A stretch of 64,000 nucleotides of DNA from Acidimicrobiales bacterium (GCA_016794585.1 JAEUJM010000011.1:124001-188000); one strand, 5' to 3'; positions 10,503 to 20,736 are shown, numbered from the stretch's first letter. The notes: a model not told the origin generated them from the sequence alone. Made by a program: numbers and translations.

Positions 10503-11771
10503 ATGACCGACGACCTCGCCACCGCCTCGGTGCCGCACCTGACCACCGACCTGCCTGGCCCCAAGGCCCGCGAGTGGATCGCCCGCGACGCCGCCGTCGC
10601 CAGCCCGTCGATGGCGCGCGTCTACGACCTCGTGCCCGCTCGCGGCGCCGGCTGCACCATCGAGGACGTCGACGGCAACCGCTTCCTCGACTTCAACGCC
10701 GGCATCGCGGTCACCGCCACGGGCCACTGCCACCCGGCGGTGGTCGAGGCCATCGAGCGCCAGGCCCGCGACCTCATCCACTACTGCGGCAGCGACTGGG
10801 CCATGCCCGGCTACACCGAGGTGTGCGAGCGCCTCGCCGCCTCCGCTCCGTGGGACGGCGCGAGTCGGGTGTTCCTCGCCAACTCCGGCACCGAGGCGGT
10901 CGAGGGCGCCATCAAGCTGGCCCGCGCGGCCACCGGCCGGCCGAACGTCATCGCCTTCCTCGGCGCCTTCCACGGCCGCTCGCTGGGCAGCCTCTCGCTG
11001 ACCGCCAGCAAGGCGCACTACCGCGGCGGCTTCGGCCCGCTCCAGGCCGGCGTCTACCACGCCCCCTACGGCGTATCGGGCTACATCGAGGACGTGATCT
11101 TCCGGCACCTCACCGTGCCCGAGGACGTCGCCGCCATCGTGGTCGAGCCCCTCCAGGGCGAGGGCGGCTACCTCGTCCCGCCGCCCGGATGGCTGGCCGA
11201 GCTGCGCGACGTGTGCGACCGCCACGGCATCGTGCTCGTGGCCGACGAGGTGCAGTCGGGGGTGGGCCGCACCGGCACCATGTGGACCATCGAGCAGGAC
11301 GACGTGGCCCCCGACGTGCTGCTCACCGGCAAGGGCCTGGCCTCGGGTCTCCCCCTCGCTGCGGTCGTGGGCCGGGCCGATCTCTTCACCTGGGGCGCCG
11401 GCCGCCACGGCTCCACCTTCGGCGGCAACGCCGTCGCCTGCGCCGCCGCGCTCGCCACCCTCGACCTCGTCGAGGGGGGCCTCGCAGAGCATGCCGCCAA
11501 GGGGGGCGCCCAGATCATGGAGCGGCTGCGGACCGTGCGGGCCGACCATCCCGACACCGTCGTCGACGTGCGGGGACGAGGCCTCATGATCGGCATCGAG
11601 CTGCCCGACCACGACGCCGCCGAGGCACTCGAGCAGGCGTGCTTCCGGGCCGGCCTCCTCGTGCTCACCTGTGGCCCGGCCGCGGTCCGCCTGGCCCCGC
11701 CCCTCGTGGTCACCCCCGAGCAAGCCGACCTCGCCGTCGACCTCCTCGCCGGCGCCCTCGCCACGCTCTGA
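10503..11771 (+). CDS. Class III (acetylornithine/4-aminobutyrate/putrescine-type) aminotransferase
   Basis: 422 aa PLP enzyme. Motifs: DVDGNRFLDFNAGIAVTATGH, the phosphate-binding FLANSGTEAVEGAIKLAR, AFHGRSLGSLSLTASK, the VADEVQSGVGRTG Asp, and the PLP lysine K277 in LLTGKGLASGLPL. The sequence fits 4-aminobutyrate or putrescine transaminases best. Downstream of agmatine deiminase and carbamoylputrescine amidase, use of putrescine or its product 4-aminobutyrate is a reasonable inference. A GGGGGGAG ribosome site lies 6 nt before the ATG, so this gene has a true leader. Confidence 0.85.
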   Translation: MTDDLATASVPHLTTDLPGPKAREWIARDAAVASPSMARVYDLVPARGAGCTIEDVDGNRFLDFNAGIAVTATGHCHPAVVEAIERQARDLIHYCGSDWAMPGYTEVCERLAASAPWDGASRVFLANSGTEAVEGAIKLARAATGRPNVIAFLGAFHGRSLGSLSLTASKAHYRGGFGPLQAGVYHAPYGVSGYIEDVIFRHLTVPEDVAAIVVEPLQGEGGYLVPPPGWLAELRDVCDRHGIVLVADEVQSGVGRTGTMWTIEQDDVAPDVLLTGKGLASGLPLAAVVGRADLFTWGAGRHGSTFGGNAVACAAALATLDLVEGGLAEHAAKGGAQIMERLRTVRADHPDTVVDVRGRGLMIGIELPDHDAAEALEQACFRAGLLVLTCGPAAVRLAPPLVVTPEQADLAVDLLAGALATL

Positions 11772-11779
11772 CTGCCGCC

Positions 11780-11796
11780 GTCGCCCCGCGGGCGAC
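11780..11796 (+). terminator. Hairpin after the aminotransferase gene
   Basis: GTCGCCC, CGC loop, GGGCGAC, then GTTCGTTCTCC. The seven-pair perfect stem begins 9 nt after the stop. Plausible terminator isolating the sigma factor gene. Confidence 0.45.
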
Positions 11797-11897
11797 GTTC
11801 GTTCTCCCTGGCGCGCGCTACCGCGGAAAGATCCGGGTCGTCCCGGACACGTGGACGGTGATGGCAAGCGTGGGAGCGAGCACACCGGGGCGCGGAC

Positions 11898-12464
11898 ATG
11901 GATGAAGCGGCCTTCCACGACCTCTTCCGGGAGCACTTCGCCGACGTCTGGCGCTTCGCCCGCCGGCGCTGTGCGTCCGGACACGAGGCCGACGACGTCA
12001 CCGCCGAGACCTTCGCGGTGGCGTGGCGTCGACGCGCCGGTGTCCCACCCGCACCCGACGCCCGCCTGTGGCTGTTCGGCACGGCGCGCCTGGTCCTGGC
12101 CAACCGGCGCCGGAGCGACGACCGCAGGAGTCGGCTCGACCTCCGACTGGCGGGTGAGCCCGGTCCGACCGTGGCGGATCCGGCGGCGGTGGTCGTCGAT
12201 GCTGTCGGCCGGCGCCTGGCTGGCGCGCTCTCGTCCCTTTCGGGCGACGACCGCGAGCTGCTCATCCTGCGGGCCTGGGACGGCCTGTCGGTCACCGACA
12301 TCGCCGCCCTCCTCGGCTGCACGCCGAACGCCGCCTCGGGCCGTCTGCACAAGGCCCGGGGTCGCCTGGCGGCGCTCCTGGCCGAGGCGGACGACTCGGA
12401 GGGCACGCCTCGATCGGCGGTCCCGACTGACGAACCACAGCGAGAGGCGGTGGCCGATGACTGA
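11898..12464 (+). CDS. ECF-type RNA polymerase sigma factor
   Basis: 188 aa. Region 2 is near the N-terminus (FHDLFREHFADVWRFARRRC, then HEADDVTAETFAVAWRRR, the -10 recognition helix). A linker and region 4 follow (LSGDDRELLILRAWDGLSVTDIAALLGCTPNAASGRLHKARGRL) with the helix-turn-helix that reads -35 boxes. The two-domain form without region 3 is typical of extracytoplasmic-function sigma factors. The stop overlaps the start of a membrane protein gene, as expected for a sigma/regulator pair. No ribosome site is obvious. Confidence 0.9.
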   Translation: MDEAAFHDLFREHFADVWRFARRRCASGHEADDVTAETFAVAWRRRAGVPPAPDARLWLFGTARLVLANRRRSDDRRSRLDLRLAGEPGPTVADPAAVVVDAVGRRLAGALSSLSGDDRELLILRAWDGLSVTDIAALLGCTPNAASGRLHKARGRLAALLAEADDSEGTPRSAVPTDEPQREAVADD

Positions 12465-13341
12465 TGACGCAGAGCTCTGGCACGACCTGGTGGCCCTCGA
12501 CCCGGTCTGCCACGAGTCGCCGCCGCCCCCCGCCTCGGACCGGTATGCGGCGATCCACGCGCGAGCCATGGCGTACGACGCCGATGCCGCGACCTCGACG
12601 GCTACCGCAACCGCGACCCCGAGGCCCGCGGCGCACTCCTCCCGCCGACGCATCGTGCACCCGCGACGCTTGGCCGCCCTGGCGGCCGCGGTCGTGCTCG
12701 TCGTGGTCGTGGCCGCGGTGGCGCTCGGGCGGTCGGGGACGGTCGATCCCGCCAGCGCCGCCGAGCTCGTCACCCGGGCGGCCCGGGCCACCGGTGACGC
12801 GACCAGGTTCCGCGGTCGCCTTGTGGTGGAGGAGAACGGCGCGGTGCGCTCGTCGGATCTCGAGGTCGACGGAGCGGACATCCAGGTGCGCGGCGACGGC
12901 CGATCGCAGTCCTTCACCGTGGTGGGCGACCAGATCTGGGAGGGCGACGATCCGACGCCCTCGACGTTGTCACCCACCGGCCGTCTGGCGCCGTTCGGGT
13001 CGTCGTCCGAGGCGGTTGTCCTGGCCGCGCTCCGCAGCGACTCGGTGGTCGCGATCGGCGAGGAGGAGGTGCGGGGGCAATCGGCAACCCACTATCGGAT
13101 CGAGCTCGACGAACCCTCTCGGAGCGCGCTGGGCCGGCTGACCCCTGGGCAGCTGGCGTGGTTCGAGCTGGAGTACCCCGAGGAGGCAGAGACGCTCGAC
13201 GTCTGGTTGGGGGACGGTCTCATCCGTCGCATCGAGGTCGTGTCCCAGTGGGAGGCGAACGAGACGGGCCCGGGGGACCTGCGAACGACCACCGAGTTCT
13301 ACGACTTCGGGGCCCCGGTGGACATCGACCCGCCCGGCTGA
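12457..13341 (+). CDS. Single-pass membrane protein, probable partner of the ECF sigma factor
   Basis: 294 aa. The ATG at 12457 overlaps the sigma factor stop by 8 nt (ATGACTGA), so translation is coupled. Residues 1-70 are cytoplasmic-looking and Pro/Ala/Thr-rich, 71-91 form one transmembrane helix (RLAALAAAVVLVVVVAAVAL), and the remainder is an exported beta-rich domain (FRGRLVVEENG ... LEVDGADIQVRGDG) reminiscent of LolA/LppX-type lipid-binding folds. No HxxxCxxC zinc anti-sigma motif is seen. Anti-sigma function is inferred from position and topology, not from a recognised domain. Confidence 0.65.
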   Translation: MTDDAELWHDLVALDPVCHESPPPPASDRYAAIHARAMAYDADAATSTATATATPRPAAHSSRRRIVHPRRLAALAAAVVLVVVVAAVALGRSGTVDPASAAELVTRAARATGDATRFRGRLVVEENGAVRSSDLEVDGADIQVRGDGRSQSFTVVGDQIWEGDDPTPSTLSPTGRLAPFGSSSEAVVLAALRSDSVVAIGEEEVRGQSATHYRIELDEPSRSALGRLTPGQLAWFELEYPEEAETLDVWLGDGLIRRIEVVSQWEANETGPGDLRTTTEFYDFGAPVDIDPPG

Positions 13342-13375
13342 GGGGTGCCCCGAGTCGGTGACTCGGCCGTCCGGT

Positions 13376-13381
13376 TAGCGT
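13376..13381 (+). promoter_or_regulatory. -10 hexamer TAGCGT before a 9-codon mini-ORF
   Basis: TAGCGT is followed by 7 nt and an ATG (13389) that opens a 9-codon frame (MIDEARPRG) ending at 13418, across the GTG start of the SDR gene at 13411. Transcription beginning here would read the mini-ORF first. Confidence 0.4.
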
Positions 13382-13410
13382 TCCGGCGATGATCGACGAG
13401 GCGCGACCCC

Positions 13411-14148
13411 GTGGCTGACCGACGGTCCGTTCGAGGGCGGGTGGCGGTGGTGACCGGCGCCGCCTCGGGGATCGGAAGGGCGACCGCGGCGCTGCTCGCC
13501 GAGGACGGCGCGCTCGTGGCTGCACTGGACCGGGACGAGCCGGAGGCGCCGGCCGGGGGGCGGGCGTGGGCGTGCGACGTGACCGACGGCGACCGGGTGG
13601 ACGCCGTACTGGCCGAGGTGCGGGCGGCGCTCGGGCCGGTCGACATCCTCGTGAACTGCGCCGGCGTGTCCCTGCCGGCGGCGATCGACGGCCCCGACTT
13701 CGAGGCGTCGTGGGACCGGACCCTCGCCGTGAACCTCACCGGCATGGCTTGCACCGTCCGGGCCTGCGTCGATGACCTGCGGCGCAACGGCGACGGGCGG
13801 GTGGTCAACATCGCCTCCAGCGAGGCGCTCGGCGCCACCGCCTACCTGTCCGCCTACACCGCCTCGAAGCATGGCGTCGTGGGCCTGACCAAGGCGCTGG
13901 CGGTCGAGCTCGGCCGCAGCGGCGTCACCGTCAACGCGGTGTGCCCGGGCCCGATCCACACCGGGATGACGTCGATCATCCCCGACGAGGCCAAGGCCAA
14001 GTTCGCCCGCCGACGGGTCCCCGCCGGCCGCTACGGCGACCCCGCCGAGGTCGCCCAAGCCATCTGGTCACTCGTCCTGCCGGGCGCCTCGTTCGTCAAC
14101 GGCTCGGTGCTCAGCGTCGACGGTGGCATGGTGGCGCAGAACACGTGA
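13411..14148 (+). CDS. Short-chain dehydrogenase/reductase (FabG-like)
   Basis: 245 aa classical SDR. Cofactor motif TGAASGIG (15-22), structural NCAGVS, catalytic serine in NIASSEA and Y149-x3-K153 in YTASKHG, with C-terminal NGSVLSVDGG. It reduces or oxidises a carbonyl/alcohol using NAD(P)H; the substrate is unknown. The GTG start overlaps a 9-codon leader-like frame by 8 nt. Upstream, a GACTCGG hairpin lies between the sigma-partner gene and this one. Convergent with the DsbA-like gene. Confidence 0.85.
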   Translation: MADRRSVRGRVAVVTGAASGIGRATAALLAEDGALVAALDRDEPEAPAGGRAWACDVTDGDRVDAVLAEVRAALGPVDILVNCAGVSLPAAIDGPDFEASWDRTLAVNLTGMACTVRACVDDLRRNGDGRVVNIASSEALGATAYLSAYTASKHGVVGLTKALAVELGRSGVTVNAVCPGPIHTGMTSIIPDEAKAKFARRRVPAGRYGDPAEVAQAIWSLVLPGASFVNGSVLSVDGGMVAQNT

Positions 14149-14206
14149 CACTGGCTCGGACTTCGTCGCCGCGGCTTGGCCACACGGTTCGTCGGTGCTG
14201 CGGCTC

Positions 14207-14830
14207 CTAGGCGAAGCAGGAGTCGAGGAACTGCTCGAAGCCGACGGGGTCGGCGGTGATGCGCAGGTGGCCATCGGCGTCGCGGGAGATGTCGAGTGAC
14301 GGGCAGAAGAAGGCGCCGGCCGGGGTGAAGAAGTGAGGGGAGCCCTGGACGCCGCGGCCCCCGCCCTCGGCGTGGTCCGCCTCCACCAGCTCGACGGGCG
14401 GGTCGTCGACGTCGAAGTCCACGCCGTGGCGCTCCGCCACCTCCGACAGCACCGCGGGGTCGGCGATGTCCCGCCCCTGCTCGAACAGCAGGTCGCGCAG
14501 CTCCAGGCTGACGGCCTCACCGGTGGCGACGTCGACCCGGTAGCCGGCGGCCGCCAGCGCCATGGCGGGCAGCGAGGTGGCCGGGAAGGCCTCGGGGTCG
14601 AACGACCGGAACAGGTCGCCGGCGACCTGCTCGCGGATCTCGTCCACCTCGTCGGCGATGAACTGCGGGTCCAACGGCTCGCCGTTCACGATCTCGAGGG
14701 GCCAGGAGCGCACCCGGAGGCGCACCTCGGCGAGGGCGGGGTCGGCGTCGCGGCGCTCCACGAAGCGGCGGAGCCCGACATGGGTGAAGGGGCATCCGAC
14801 GTCGGCGAACACTTCGATCTCGGAGGACAT
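14207..14830 (-). CDS. DsbA-family thioredoxin-fold protein with a single active-site cysteine
   Basis: 207 aa. Thioredoxin-fold start IEVFADVGCPFTHVGLRRFVERR, helical insert, then the cis-proline loop VQGSPHFFTP and a C-terminal helix, as in FrnE/2-hydroxychromene-2-carboxylate isomerase-like DsbA relatives. The usual CxxC is reduced to C13-P-F-T16, so a disulfide oxidase role is doubtful; a glutathione- or mycothiol-using isomerase or transferase is more likely. No signal peptide, so cytosolic. AAGGAGGAG abuts the ATG, unusually close for a ribosome site. Confidence 0.75.
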   Translation of the reverse strand: MSSEIEVFADVGCPFTHVGLRRFVERRDADPALAEVRLRVRSWPLEIVNGEPLDPQFIADEVDEIREQVAGDLFRSFDPEAFPATSLPAMALAAAGYRVDVATGEAVSLELRDLLFEQGRDIADPAVLSEVAERHGVDFDVDDPPVELVEADHAEGGGRGVQGSPHFFTPAGAFFCPSLDISRDADGHLRITADPVGFEQFLDSCFA

Positions 14831-14883
14831 CTCCTCCTTCTACCCGGCGGGACGGTCGACGTCCCGGGCCGAACGTCCCATTT

Positions 14884-14900
14884 CCCACCCGTGGGGTGGG
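14884..14900 (-). terminator. Hairpin downstream of the J-domain gene
   Basis: CCCACCC, GTG loop, GGGTGGG. On the minus strand it follows the J-domain stop (14923) by about 22 nt and precedes the DsbA-like start. Seven perfect pairs. Confidence 0.45.
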
Positions 14901-14922
14901 TGGAGCGCCCAGGGCCTGCGGG

Positions 14923-15594
14923 TCAGGAGCCGAAGAGCTCCCGCCGGGACGGGCGGAGCATGCGCTTGAGCTCGGCGTAGGCCCGGTTGAGCTCGCTCAT
15001 GCGCCGCTGGCCCTCGGCCTGGACCAGGGGGTCGGTGCCCGCCAGGCGGTCCGGGTGCCAGAGGGCGGCGTGGTCGCGGAACACCTCGACCACCTCGTCC
15101 CAGGTGGCCTCCCAGTCGATGCCAAGGGCCCGATAGGCGGCCAGCGCCTCCGGGGAGGTGGATCGGTGCCACGGGTCCTCGACCGGCTCGGCGCCGGTCA
15201 TCCCCAGCGCCTCGCGCTCGAACGGGAACGCCGTCGACGTCGACCCCACCCGCTCGGCCTGCGACTCCGCGGCACCGGAGGCTCCTACGGGAACCAGGGT
15301 GGGCAGGCTGATGGCCGGCGCCGAAGCAGGTCCATCGAGGACGTCGGCGCGGGCAGCGGCAGGTGCCTCGGGGGCCGGGACACGAAGAGGGGCCGGTGGC
15401 GGGGGAGGTGGCGGAGGGGGAGGAGGGGGAGGCGGCGGAGGAGCGGTCATGAGGGTGAGGGTGTCGTGCTGGCGGCGCTCGCCCATGCCCGCCGGCGGCT
15501 CGCCGGCCTCCTTGCGCCGGTCCCGGCCCGACCACCAGGCGTGCTCCTCGTCCGAGAGGTCCGCGTTGTCGTCGCGGTCCCTTCGCAGTCGCAT
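14923..15594 (-). CDS. J-domain protein with a polyproline stretch
   Basis: 223 aa. The C-terminal third is a J-domain: LAAYRALGIDWEATWDEVVEVFRDHAALWHPDRLAG with the HPD tripeptide at 180-182, then MSELNRAYAELKRML. J-domains stimulate the ATPase of DnaK-type chaperones. The N-terminal part is charged and then contains 16 consecutive prolines (52-67), likely needing elongation factor P for translation. No zinc-binding or client domain is present, so this is a specialised J protein rather than DnaJ itself. Divergent from purA. Confidence 0.75.
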   Translation of the reverse strand: MRLRRDRDDNADLSDEEHAWWSGRDRRKEAGEPPAGMGERRQHDTLTLMTAPPPPPPPPPPPPPPPPAPLRVPAPEAPAAARADVLDGPASAPAISLPTLVPVGASGAAESQAERVGSTSTAFPFEREALGMTGAEPVEDPWHRSTSPEALAAYRALGIDWEATWDEVVEVFRDHAALWHPDRLAGTDPLVQAEGQRRMSELNRAYAELKRMLRPSRRELFGS

Positions 15595-15671
15595 GTCCCC
15601 CCATCGACCGACTCGTGAGTCACCGTGAGGGGAACCGGCCGGTCACACCGGGAATGACACGTTCGGCCTAG

Positions 15672-17042
<1,371 letters not shown>

Positions 17043-17060
17043 CCACCGGGAGGGTCGTCC

Positions 17061-18290
17061 ATGAAGGTCTGTGTGGTCGGGAGTGGAGGTCGCGAGCACG
17101 CGCTCGCGCACGTGCTGGCCCGGACCGCCTCGTCGGTCGTGGTCACCCCGGGCAACCCCGGCATCCCGGGCTCGGTGCCCACACCGCCCGAGGAGATCGA
17201 TGCCGATCTCTTCGTGATCGGCCCCGAGGCGCCGTTGGTGGACGGGATGGCCGATCGCCTACGGGCCCAGGGCAAGCTCGTGTTCGGCCCGGGTGCCGAC
17301 GGGGCCCGGCTCGAGGGCTCGAAGGCATGGATGAAGCAGGTGCTCGTCGACGCCGGCGTGCCCACTGCCGCCTACGGCACCTTCTCCGCCGACGAGGAGC
17401 GCGCCGCCCTCGACTTCCTGGGCTCGATGGCCGGGCCCTACGTGGTCAAGACCGACGGGCTGGCTGCGGGCAAGGGTGTCGTGGTCACCGAGTCGTTCGA
17501 CGAGGCCCGCAACGCCGTCATCGCCTACCTCTCGGGCTCGGCCTTCGGCGCGGCGGGCCAGCGCCTCGTCATCGAAGAGTTCCTCGACGGTCCCGAGCTC
17601 TCCATCCTCGCCGTGTGCGACGGCCGGCGCGCCGTGGCCCTGGCGCCGGCGCAGGACTTCAAGCGCATCGGCGACGGTGACGCCGGCCCCAACACCGGCG
17701 GCATGGGCGCCTACACCCCGGTGCCCTTCGCCGGTCCGGACGTGGTCGACGAGGTCATGCACGCGGCAGTCGAGCCCACCCTGGCGGCGCTGCGCGACCG
17801 TGGCATCGACTACCGAGGCGTGCTCTACGCGGGGCTCGTGCTCACCGCTGATGGGCCGAAGATGCTCGAGTACAACGTCCGCTTCGGCGACCCCGAGACC
17901 CAGGTCGTGTTGCCGCGGCTCTCGTCCGACCTCGTCGAGTTGCTGGCCCAGGCCGCCGCCGGCGAGATGACGGCCACGCCGACCTTCGTCGAGGATGCCT
18001 TCGTCACCGTGGTTTGCGCCGCCGAGCACTACCCCTCGGCGCCCCGCACCGGCGACGTCATCGAGGGCATGGACGCGGCGGAAGCCACCGGCGCCTCGGT
18101 GTTCTGCGCCGGCGTCACCGCCGACGACGAGGGTCGCCTGGTCACCGCCGGCGGCCGGGTGCTGGCGGTCACCGGGTCGGGTCCGACCATCGGCGCCGCC
18201 CGTGACGCCGCATATGCGGCGGTGGACTGCATCTCGTGGCCTGGTATGCAGAGGCGGACGGACATCGCGCGGCGGGCGGCCGGGCAGTAG
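17061..18290 (+). CDS. purD: Phosphoribosylamine-glycine ligase (GARS)
   Basis: 409 aa ATP-grasp ligase, second step of purine synthesis (phosphoribosylamine + glycine). Motifs: [18 protein letters not shown] at the N-terminus, the ATP-grasp loop [37 protein letters not shown] and the metal-binding [18 protein letters not shown]. Slightly shorter than many GARS proteins but all domains are present. GGGAGG lies 7 nt before the ATG. Followed by purE after a palindromic spacer. Confidence 0.96.
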   Translation: MKVCVVGSGGREHALAHVLARTASSVVVTPGNPGIPGSVPTPPEEIDADLFVIGPEAPLVDGMADRLRAQGKLVFGPGADGARLEGSKAWMKQVLVDAGVPTAAYGTFSADEERAALDFLGSMAGPYVVKTDGLAAGKGVVVTESFDEARNAVIAYLSGSAFGAAGQRLVIEEFLDGPELSILAVCDGRRAVALAPAQDFKRIGDGDAGPNTGGMGAYTPVPFAGPDVVDEVMHAAVEPTLAALRDRGIDYRGVLYAGLVLTADGPKMLEYNVRFGDPETQVVLPRLSSDLVELLAQAAAGEMTATPTFVEDAFVTVVCAAEHYPSAPRTGDVIEGMDAAEATGASVFCAGVTADDEGRLVTAGGRVLAVTGSGPTIGAARDAAYAAVDCISWPGMQRRTDIARRAAGQ

Positions 18291-18301
18291 TAGCTATCAA
18301 C

Positions 18302-18319
18302 GGGCGGGAGCTCCCGCCC
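18302..18319 (+). promoter_or_regulatory. 18-bp perfect palindrome between purD and purE
   Basis: GGGCGGGAG/CTCCCGCCC without spacer, 12 nt after the purD stop and about 10 nt before the purE ribosome site. It can be an operator dyad, or an RNA hairpin with a GAGCTC loop that tunes purE expression. Confidence 0.4.
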
Positions 18320-18342
18320 ACACTGACCAGGAGGGTCTACTG

Positions 18343-18792
18343 ATGAAGGTCGCCGTGCTGATGGGGTCGGAGTCCGACAAGGACAAGATGGCGCCTGCCG
18401 CTGACACGCTCGCCAAGTTCGGCATCGAGGCCGACGTGCGGGTGCTCTCCGCCCACCGCACCCCCGCCAAGGTGGCCGAGCTGGCCAGCACCGCCCGCGA
18501 CAACGGGTACGTCGCCTTCATCTGCGGGGCGGGCATGGCCGCCCACCTCGCCGGCGCGGTGGCCGCTCAGACCACGCTGCCGGTCGTCGGGGTGCCGCTT
18601 TCGGGCGGAGCCCTCGACGGTGTCGACGCCCTCTACTCCACCGTTCAGATGCCCAAGGGCATCCCGGTGGCCACCGTGGCCGTCAACGGCTCGATGAACG
18701 CCGCCCTGCTGGTCGTCCAGATGCTGGCCATCAGCGACGAGGGTCTCGCCGCCAAGCTGGCCGATCACCGCCGGGAGATGGCCGGGGGGTGA
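18343..18792 (+). CDS. purE: N5-carboxyaminoimidazole ribonucleotide mutase
   Basis: 149 aa. Rearranges N5-CAIR to CAIR in purine synthesis. Motifs: [12 protein letters not shown] (phosphate binding), VLSAHRTP with the catalytic histidine, [25 protein letters not shown] and [18 protein letters not shown]. The GAG-AAHL form matches class I PurE, which normally needs PurK; no purK is in the window. AGGAGG is 8 nt before the ATG. Convergent with the zinc-finger gene, whose stop lies 22 nt away. Confidence 0.95.
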   Translation: MKVAVLMGSESDKDKMAPAADTLAKFGIEADVRVLSAHRTPAKVAELASTARDNGYVAFICGAGMAAHLAGAVAAQTTLPVVGVPLSGGALDGVDALYSTVQMPKGIPVATVAVNGSMNAALLVVQMLAISDEGLAAKLADHRREMAGG

Positions 18793-18813
18793 GCCGGGTG
18801 CCGGGCGGTCGCC

Positions 18814-20736
18814 TCAGCGCGGGGGCGGCGTGGGGTCCTCGCCCAGCTGCTCGGGAGTGACCGGGGCGAAGAACGATGGCTCGGCGCGCTTCGGCGGCGG
18901 GGGCGGCGGTGGTGGTGGCGGGGGCGGGGCGCCTTCCTCGGGGCCGGCCAACAGGTCGCGCACCCGCAGGGTCGGGCGTCCGCTGTTGACGTGCTCCCAC
19001 GCCGAGGCGGCGTCGGGGATCGACGCCTGCGCGCGTTGGACCGGTGGCGTGTCGGCGGTGAAGAGCTGGTCGACGTCGACGTGGGGCGCGACCTCGGGGT
19101 CCGGCGTGCCCGGTGGCGCCGCAGGGGGCAGGGGCGCCTCCGGCAGCGGTGAGGTGTCCCCCGAGAACCCCGGCATGGGGGGCAGCCCCTCGAAGGGGTC
19201 GGCCGACGGGGCCCAGTTCTCCTCGGGTGGCGTCCTGGCGGGTTCGCCGTCGTGGGCTGGAGCCACGACCGGCGGGGGCGGCGGCGGGGGAGGCGGCGGC
19301 GGAGGCGGAGGAGGCGGTGGGCTGGGTACCGCCGCGGCCGGGCTGGGGGCGACGCGTGTCGGCGGCCGGAAGGGGGGCGGCGGCACGGGGACCGACGGCG
19401 GGTCTGGCAGAGCCGTCGCGTCGCCGGCGGCAGGGGTGATCGGTGACGCGGGAGGCACGGGCGGGACGTGGGAAGGCGTCGGGTCGATTGCCGCGGCGAG
19501 GTCGTCGGCGGGCGACGCGAACGCAGGCGGAGGTTCGGCGAGGCCCAGCTCGTGGTCGGCTTCCGGCACGAGCGGCGGGGAGGACGAGCGGTCCGTGGGA
19601 AGGTCGACGGCCGGGGCCGGCGGTGCTGGCGGCGGGGGGACCACGGCGGAGGTCGGCTCGTCACGCTGGGGGCGTGGCCGCGGGCGCCGTTCGGGGGGGA
19701 CCAGCTCGGTGGCCACCGTGTCGAAGCCCGCGGGCTCGAGGAGGGGTAGGGCGGCGGGAGCCGGCGGGGGCGCGCCCAGGTCGTCGGCCGCGGGTGGGGG
19801 TGGGGCGACGATCGCGCCCAGGTCGCCGGCCGCAGGTGGGGGTGGGGGGATGATGGCGCCGAGGTCGTCGGCCGCCGATGCCGGGATGATCGCGGTGAGG
19901 TCGTCGGCCGCTGATCGGTCGACCGGGGCCGTCCCCGACGGCGCGAGCAGGGGCGGCGCCGCCATGGTGGGCGACGGCGGCGGCGGGGTGAGGGACTCCG
20001 GCGGCAGCATCGGGCCAGGGTCGGGCAGCTCGCCGAGACCCGCCAACGGTGCCCGCGGATCGGCTGCGCCCACCGGCTCGAACACGGGGGGCGGCAGCGG
20101 CGGCAGCAGCGGCGGCGCGGGCGGCTCGTCGGGCAGCGCGGGGATCTCCGACTGGCGCAGCAGGAACTGCGGCGGCTCGTCCCCTGCACCCGGTGGAGCG
20201 CCGGCGGGCACCACGTCGGACGGCGCGGGGGCCGGCGGCGGGGGAGGGGGTGGCGAGAACGTGGCCACCACCGCAGGGGCCGTGGCGTCGTCGAAGCCGG
20301 GAGCCGACCCATGGTCGGGGCCGGCGTCCGTCCGGTCGTCCCCGCCGGTCCCTGTGCCCTCGACGACCGGCGGGAGGGGAGGCAGAGCGGCATCCACGGG
20401 CGCCGAGGGCAGGCGCAGGTCCTGCTCGGTCAGCCCCTCGGTCGGGTCGGCGGTGATCGACCACTCCACCTCCACCGAGCCGGCGCCGTGCTTCTGGGAC
20501 TCCTTGGCCGCCTTGCGGCGGGCGCGCACCTCCTTCTTCAGCTCCTTCTTCGGCTTCGCCGGGGCGTTCGCCGCAGTGGTGCGCACGCCGGCAGCGGCCA
20601 GGGCGCACGCGATGCAAAAAGGTGGCTTCTTGGGCCCGAACGAGTACACCAGGCACTCGCTGCAGAACTCGTTGCCGCATTCGCGGCAGACGTCTTCTGC
20701 AGCTTCGAACTGGTGCTTCGCGCAGCGGCCCTCCAT
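18814..20736 (-). CDS. B-box-like zinc-finger protein with a very long proline-rich tail
   Basis: 640 aa. Residues 1-45 hold eight metal-type ligands (C5, H8, C17, C20, C25, C28, C41, C44) in a B-box/treble-clef-like pattern. A basic segment (KPKKELKKEVRARRKAAKESQKH, about 62-84) follows. From about 100 to the end it is Pro/Ala/Val/Asp-rich with several runs of 8 or more prolines and no hydrophobic core, so probably disordered. No transmembrane helix is seen. The zinc head resembles those of actinobacterial B-box/YIP1-type membrane proteins, but the membrane part is replaced here. Divergent from purB with a 35-bp gap. Confidence 0.65.
   Translation of the reverse strand: MEGRCAKHQFEAAEDVCRECGNEFCSECLVYSFGPKKPPFCIACALAAAGVRTTAANAPAKPKKELKKEVRARRKAAKESQKHGAGSVEVEWSITADPTEGLTEQDLRLPSAPVDAALPPLPPVVEGTGTGGDDRTDAGPDHGSAPGFDDATAPAVVATFSPPPPPPPAPAPSDVVPAGAPPGAGDEPPQFLLRQSEIPALPDEPPAPPLLPPLPPPVFEPVGAADPRAPLAGLGELPDPGPMLPPESLTPPPPSPTMAAPPLLAPSGTAPVDRSAADDLTAIIPASAADDLGAIIPPPPPAAGDLGAIVAPPPPAADDLGAPPPAPAALPLLEPAGFDTVATELVPPERRPRPRPQRDEPTSAVVPPPPAPPAPAVDLPTDRSSSPPLVPEADHELGLAEPPPAFASPADDLAAAIDPTPSHVPPVPPASPITPAAGDATALPDPPSVPVPPPPFRPPTRVAPSPAAAVPSPPPPPPPPPPPPPPPPPVVAPAHDGEPARTPPEENWAPSADPFEGLPPMPGFSGDTSPLPEAPLPPAAPPGTPDPEVAPHVDVDQLFTADTPPVQRAQASIPDAASAWEHVNSGRPTLRVRDLLAGPEEGAPPPPPPPPPPPPKRAEPSFFAPVTPEQLGEDPTPPPR

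Noticed and set aside
8502-12977. A 1491-codon minus-strand open frame opposite the polyamine and sigma factor genes
   Set aside because: It runs antisense to several genes with clear family motifs. Its composition (Gly/Val/His/Arg-rich, no domain) is what GC-rich codons give on the opposite strand.
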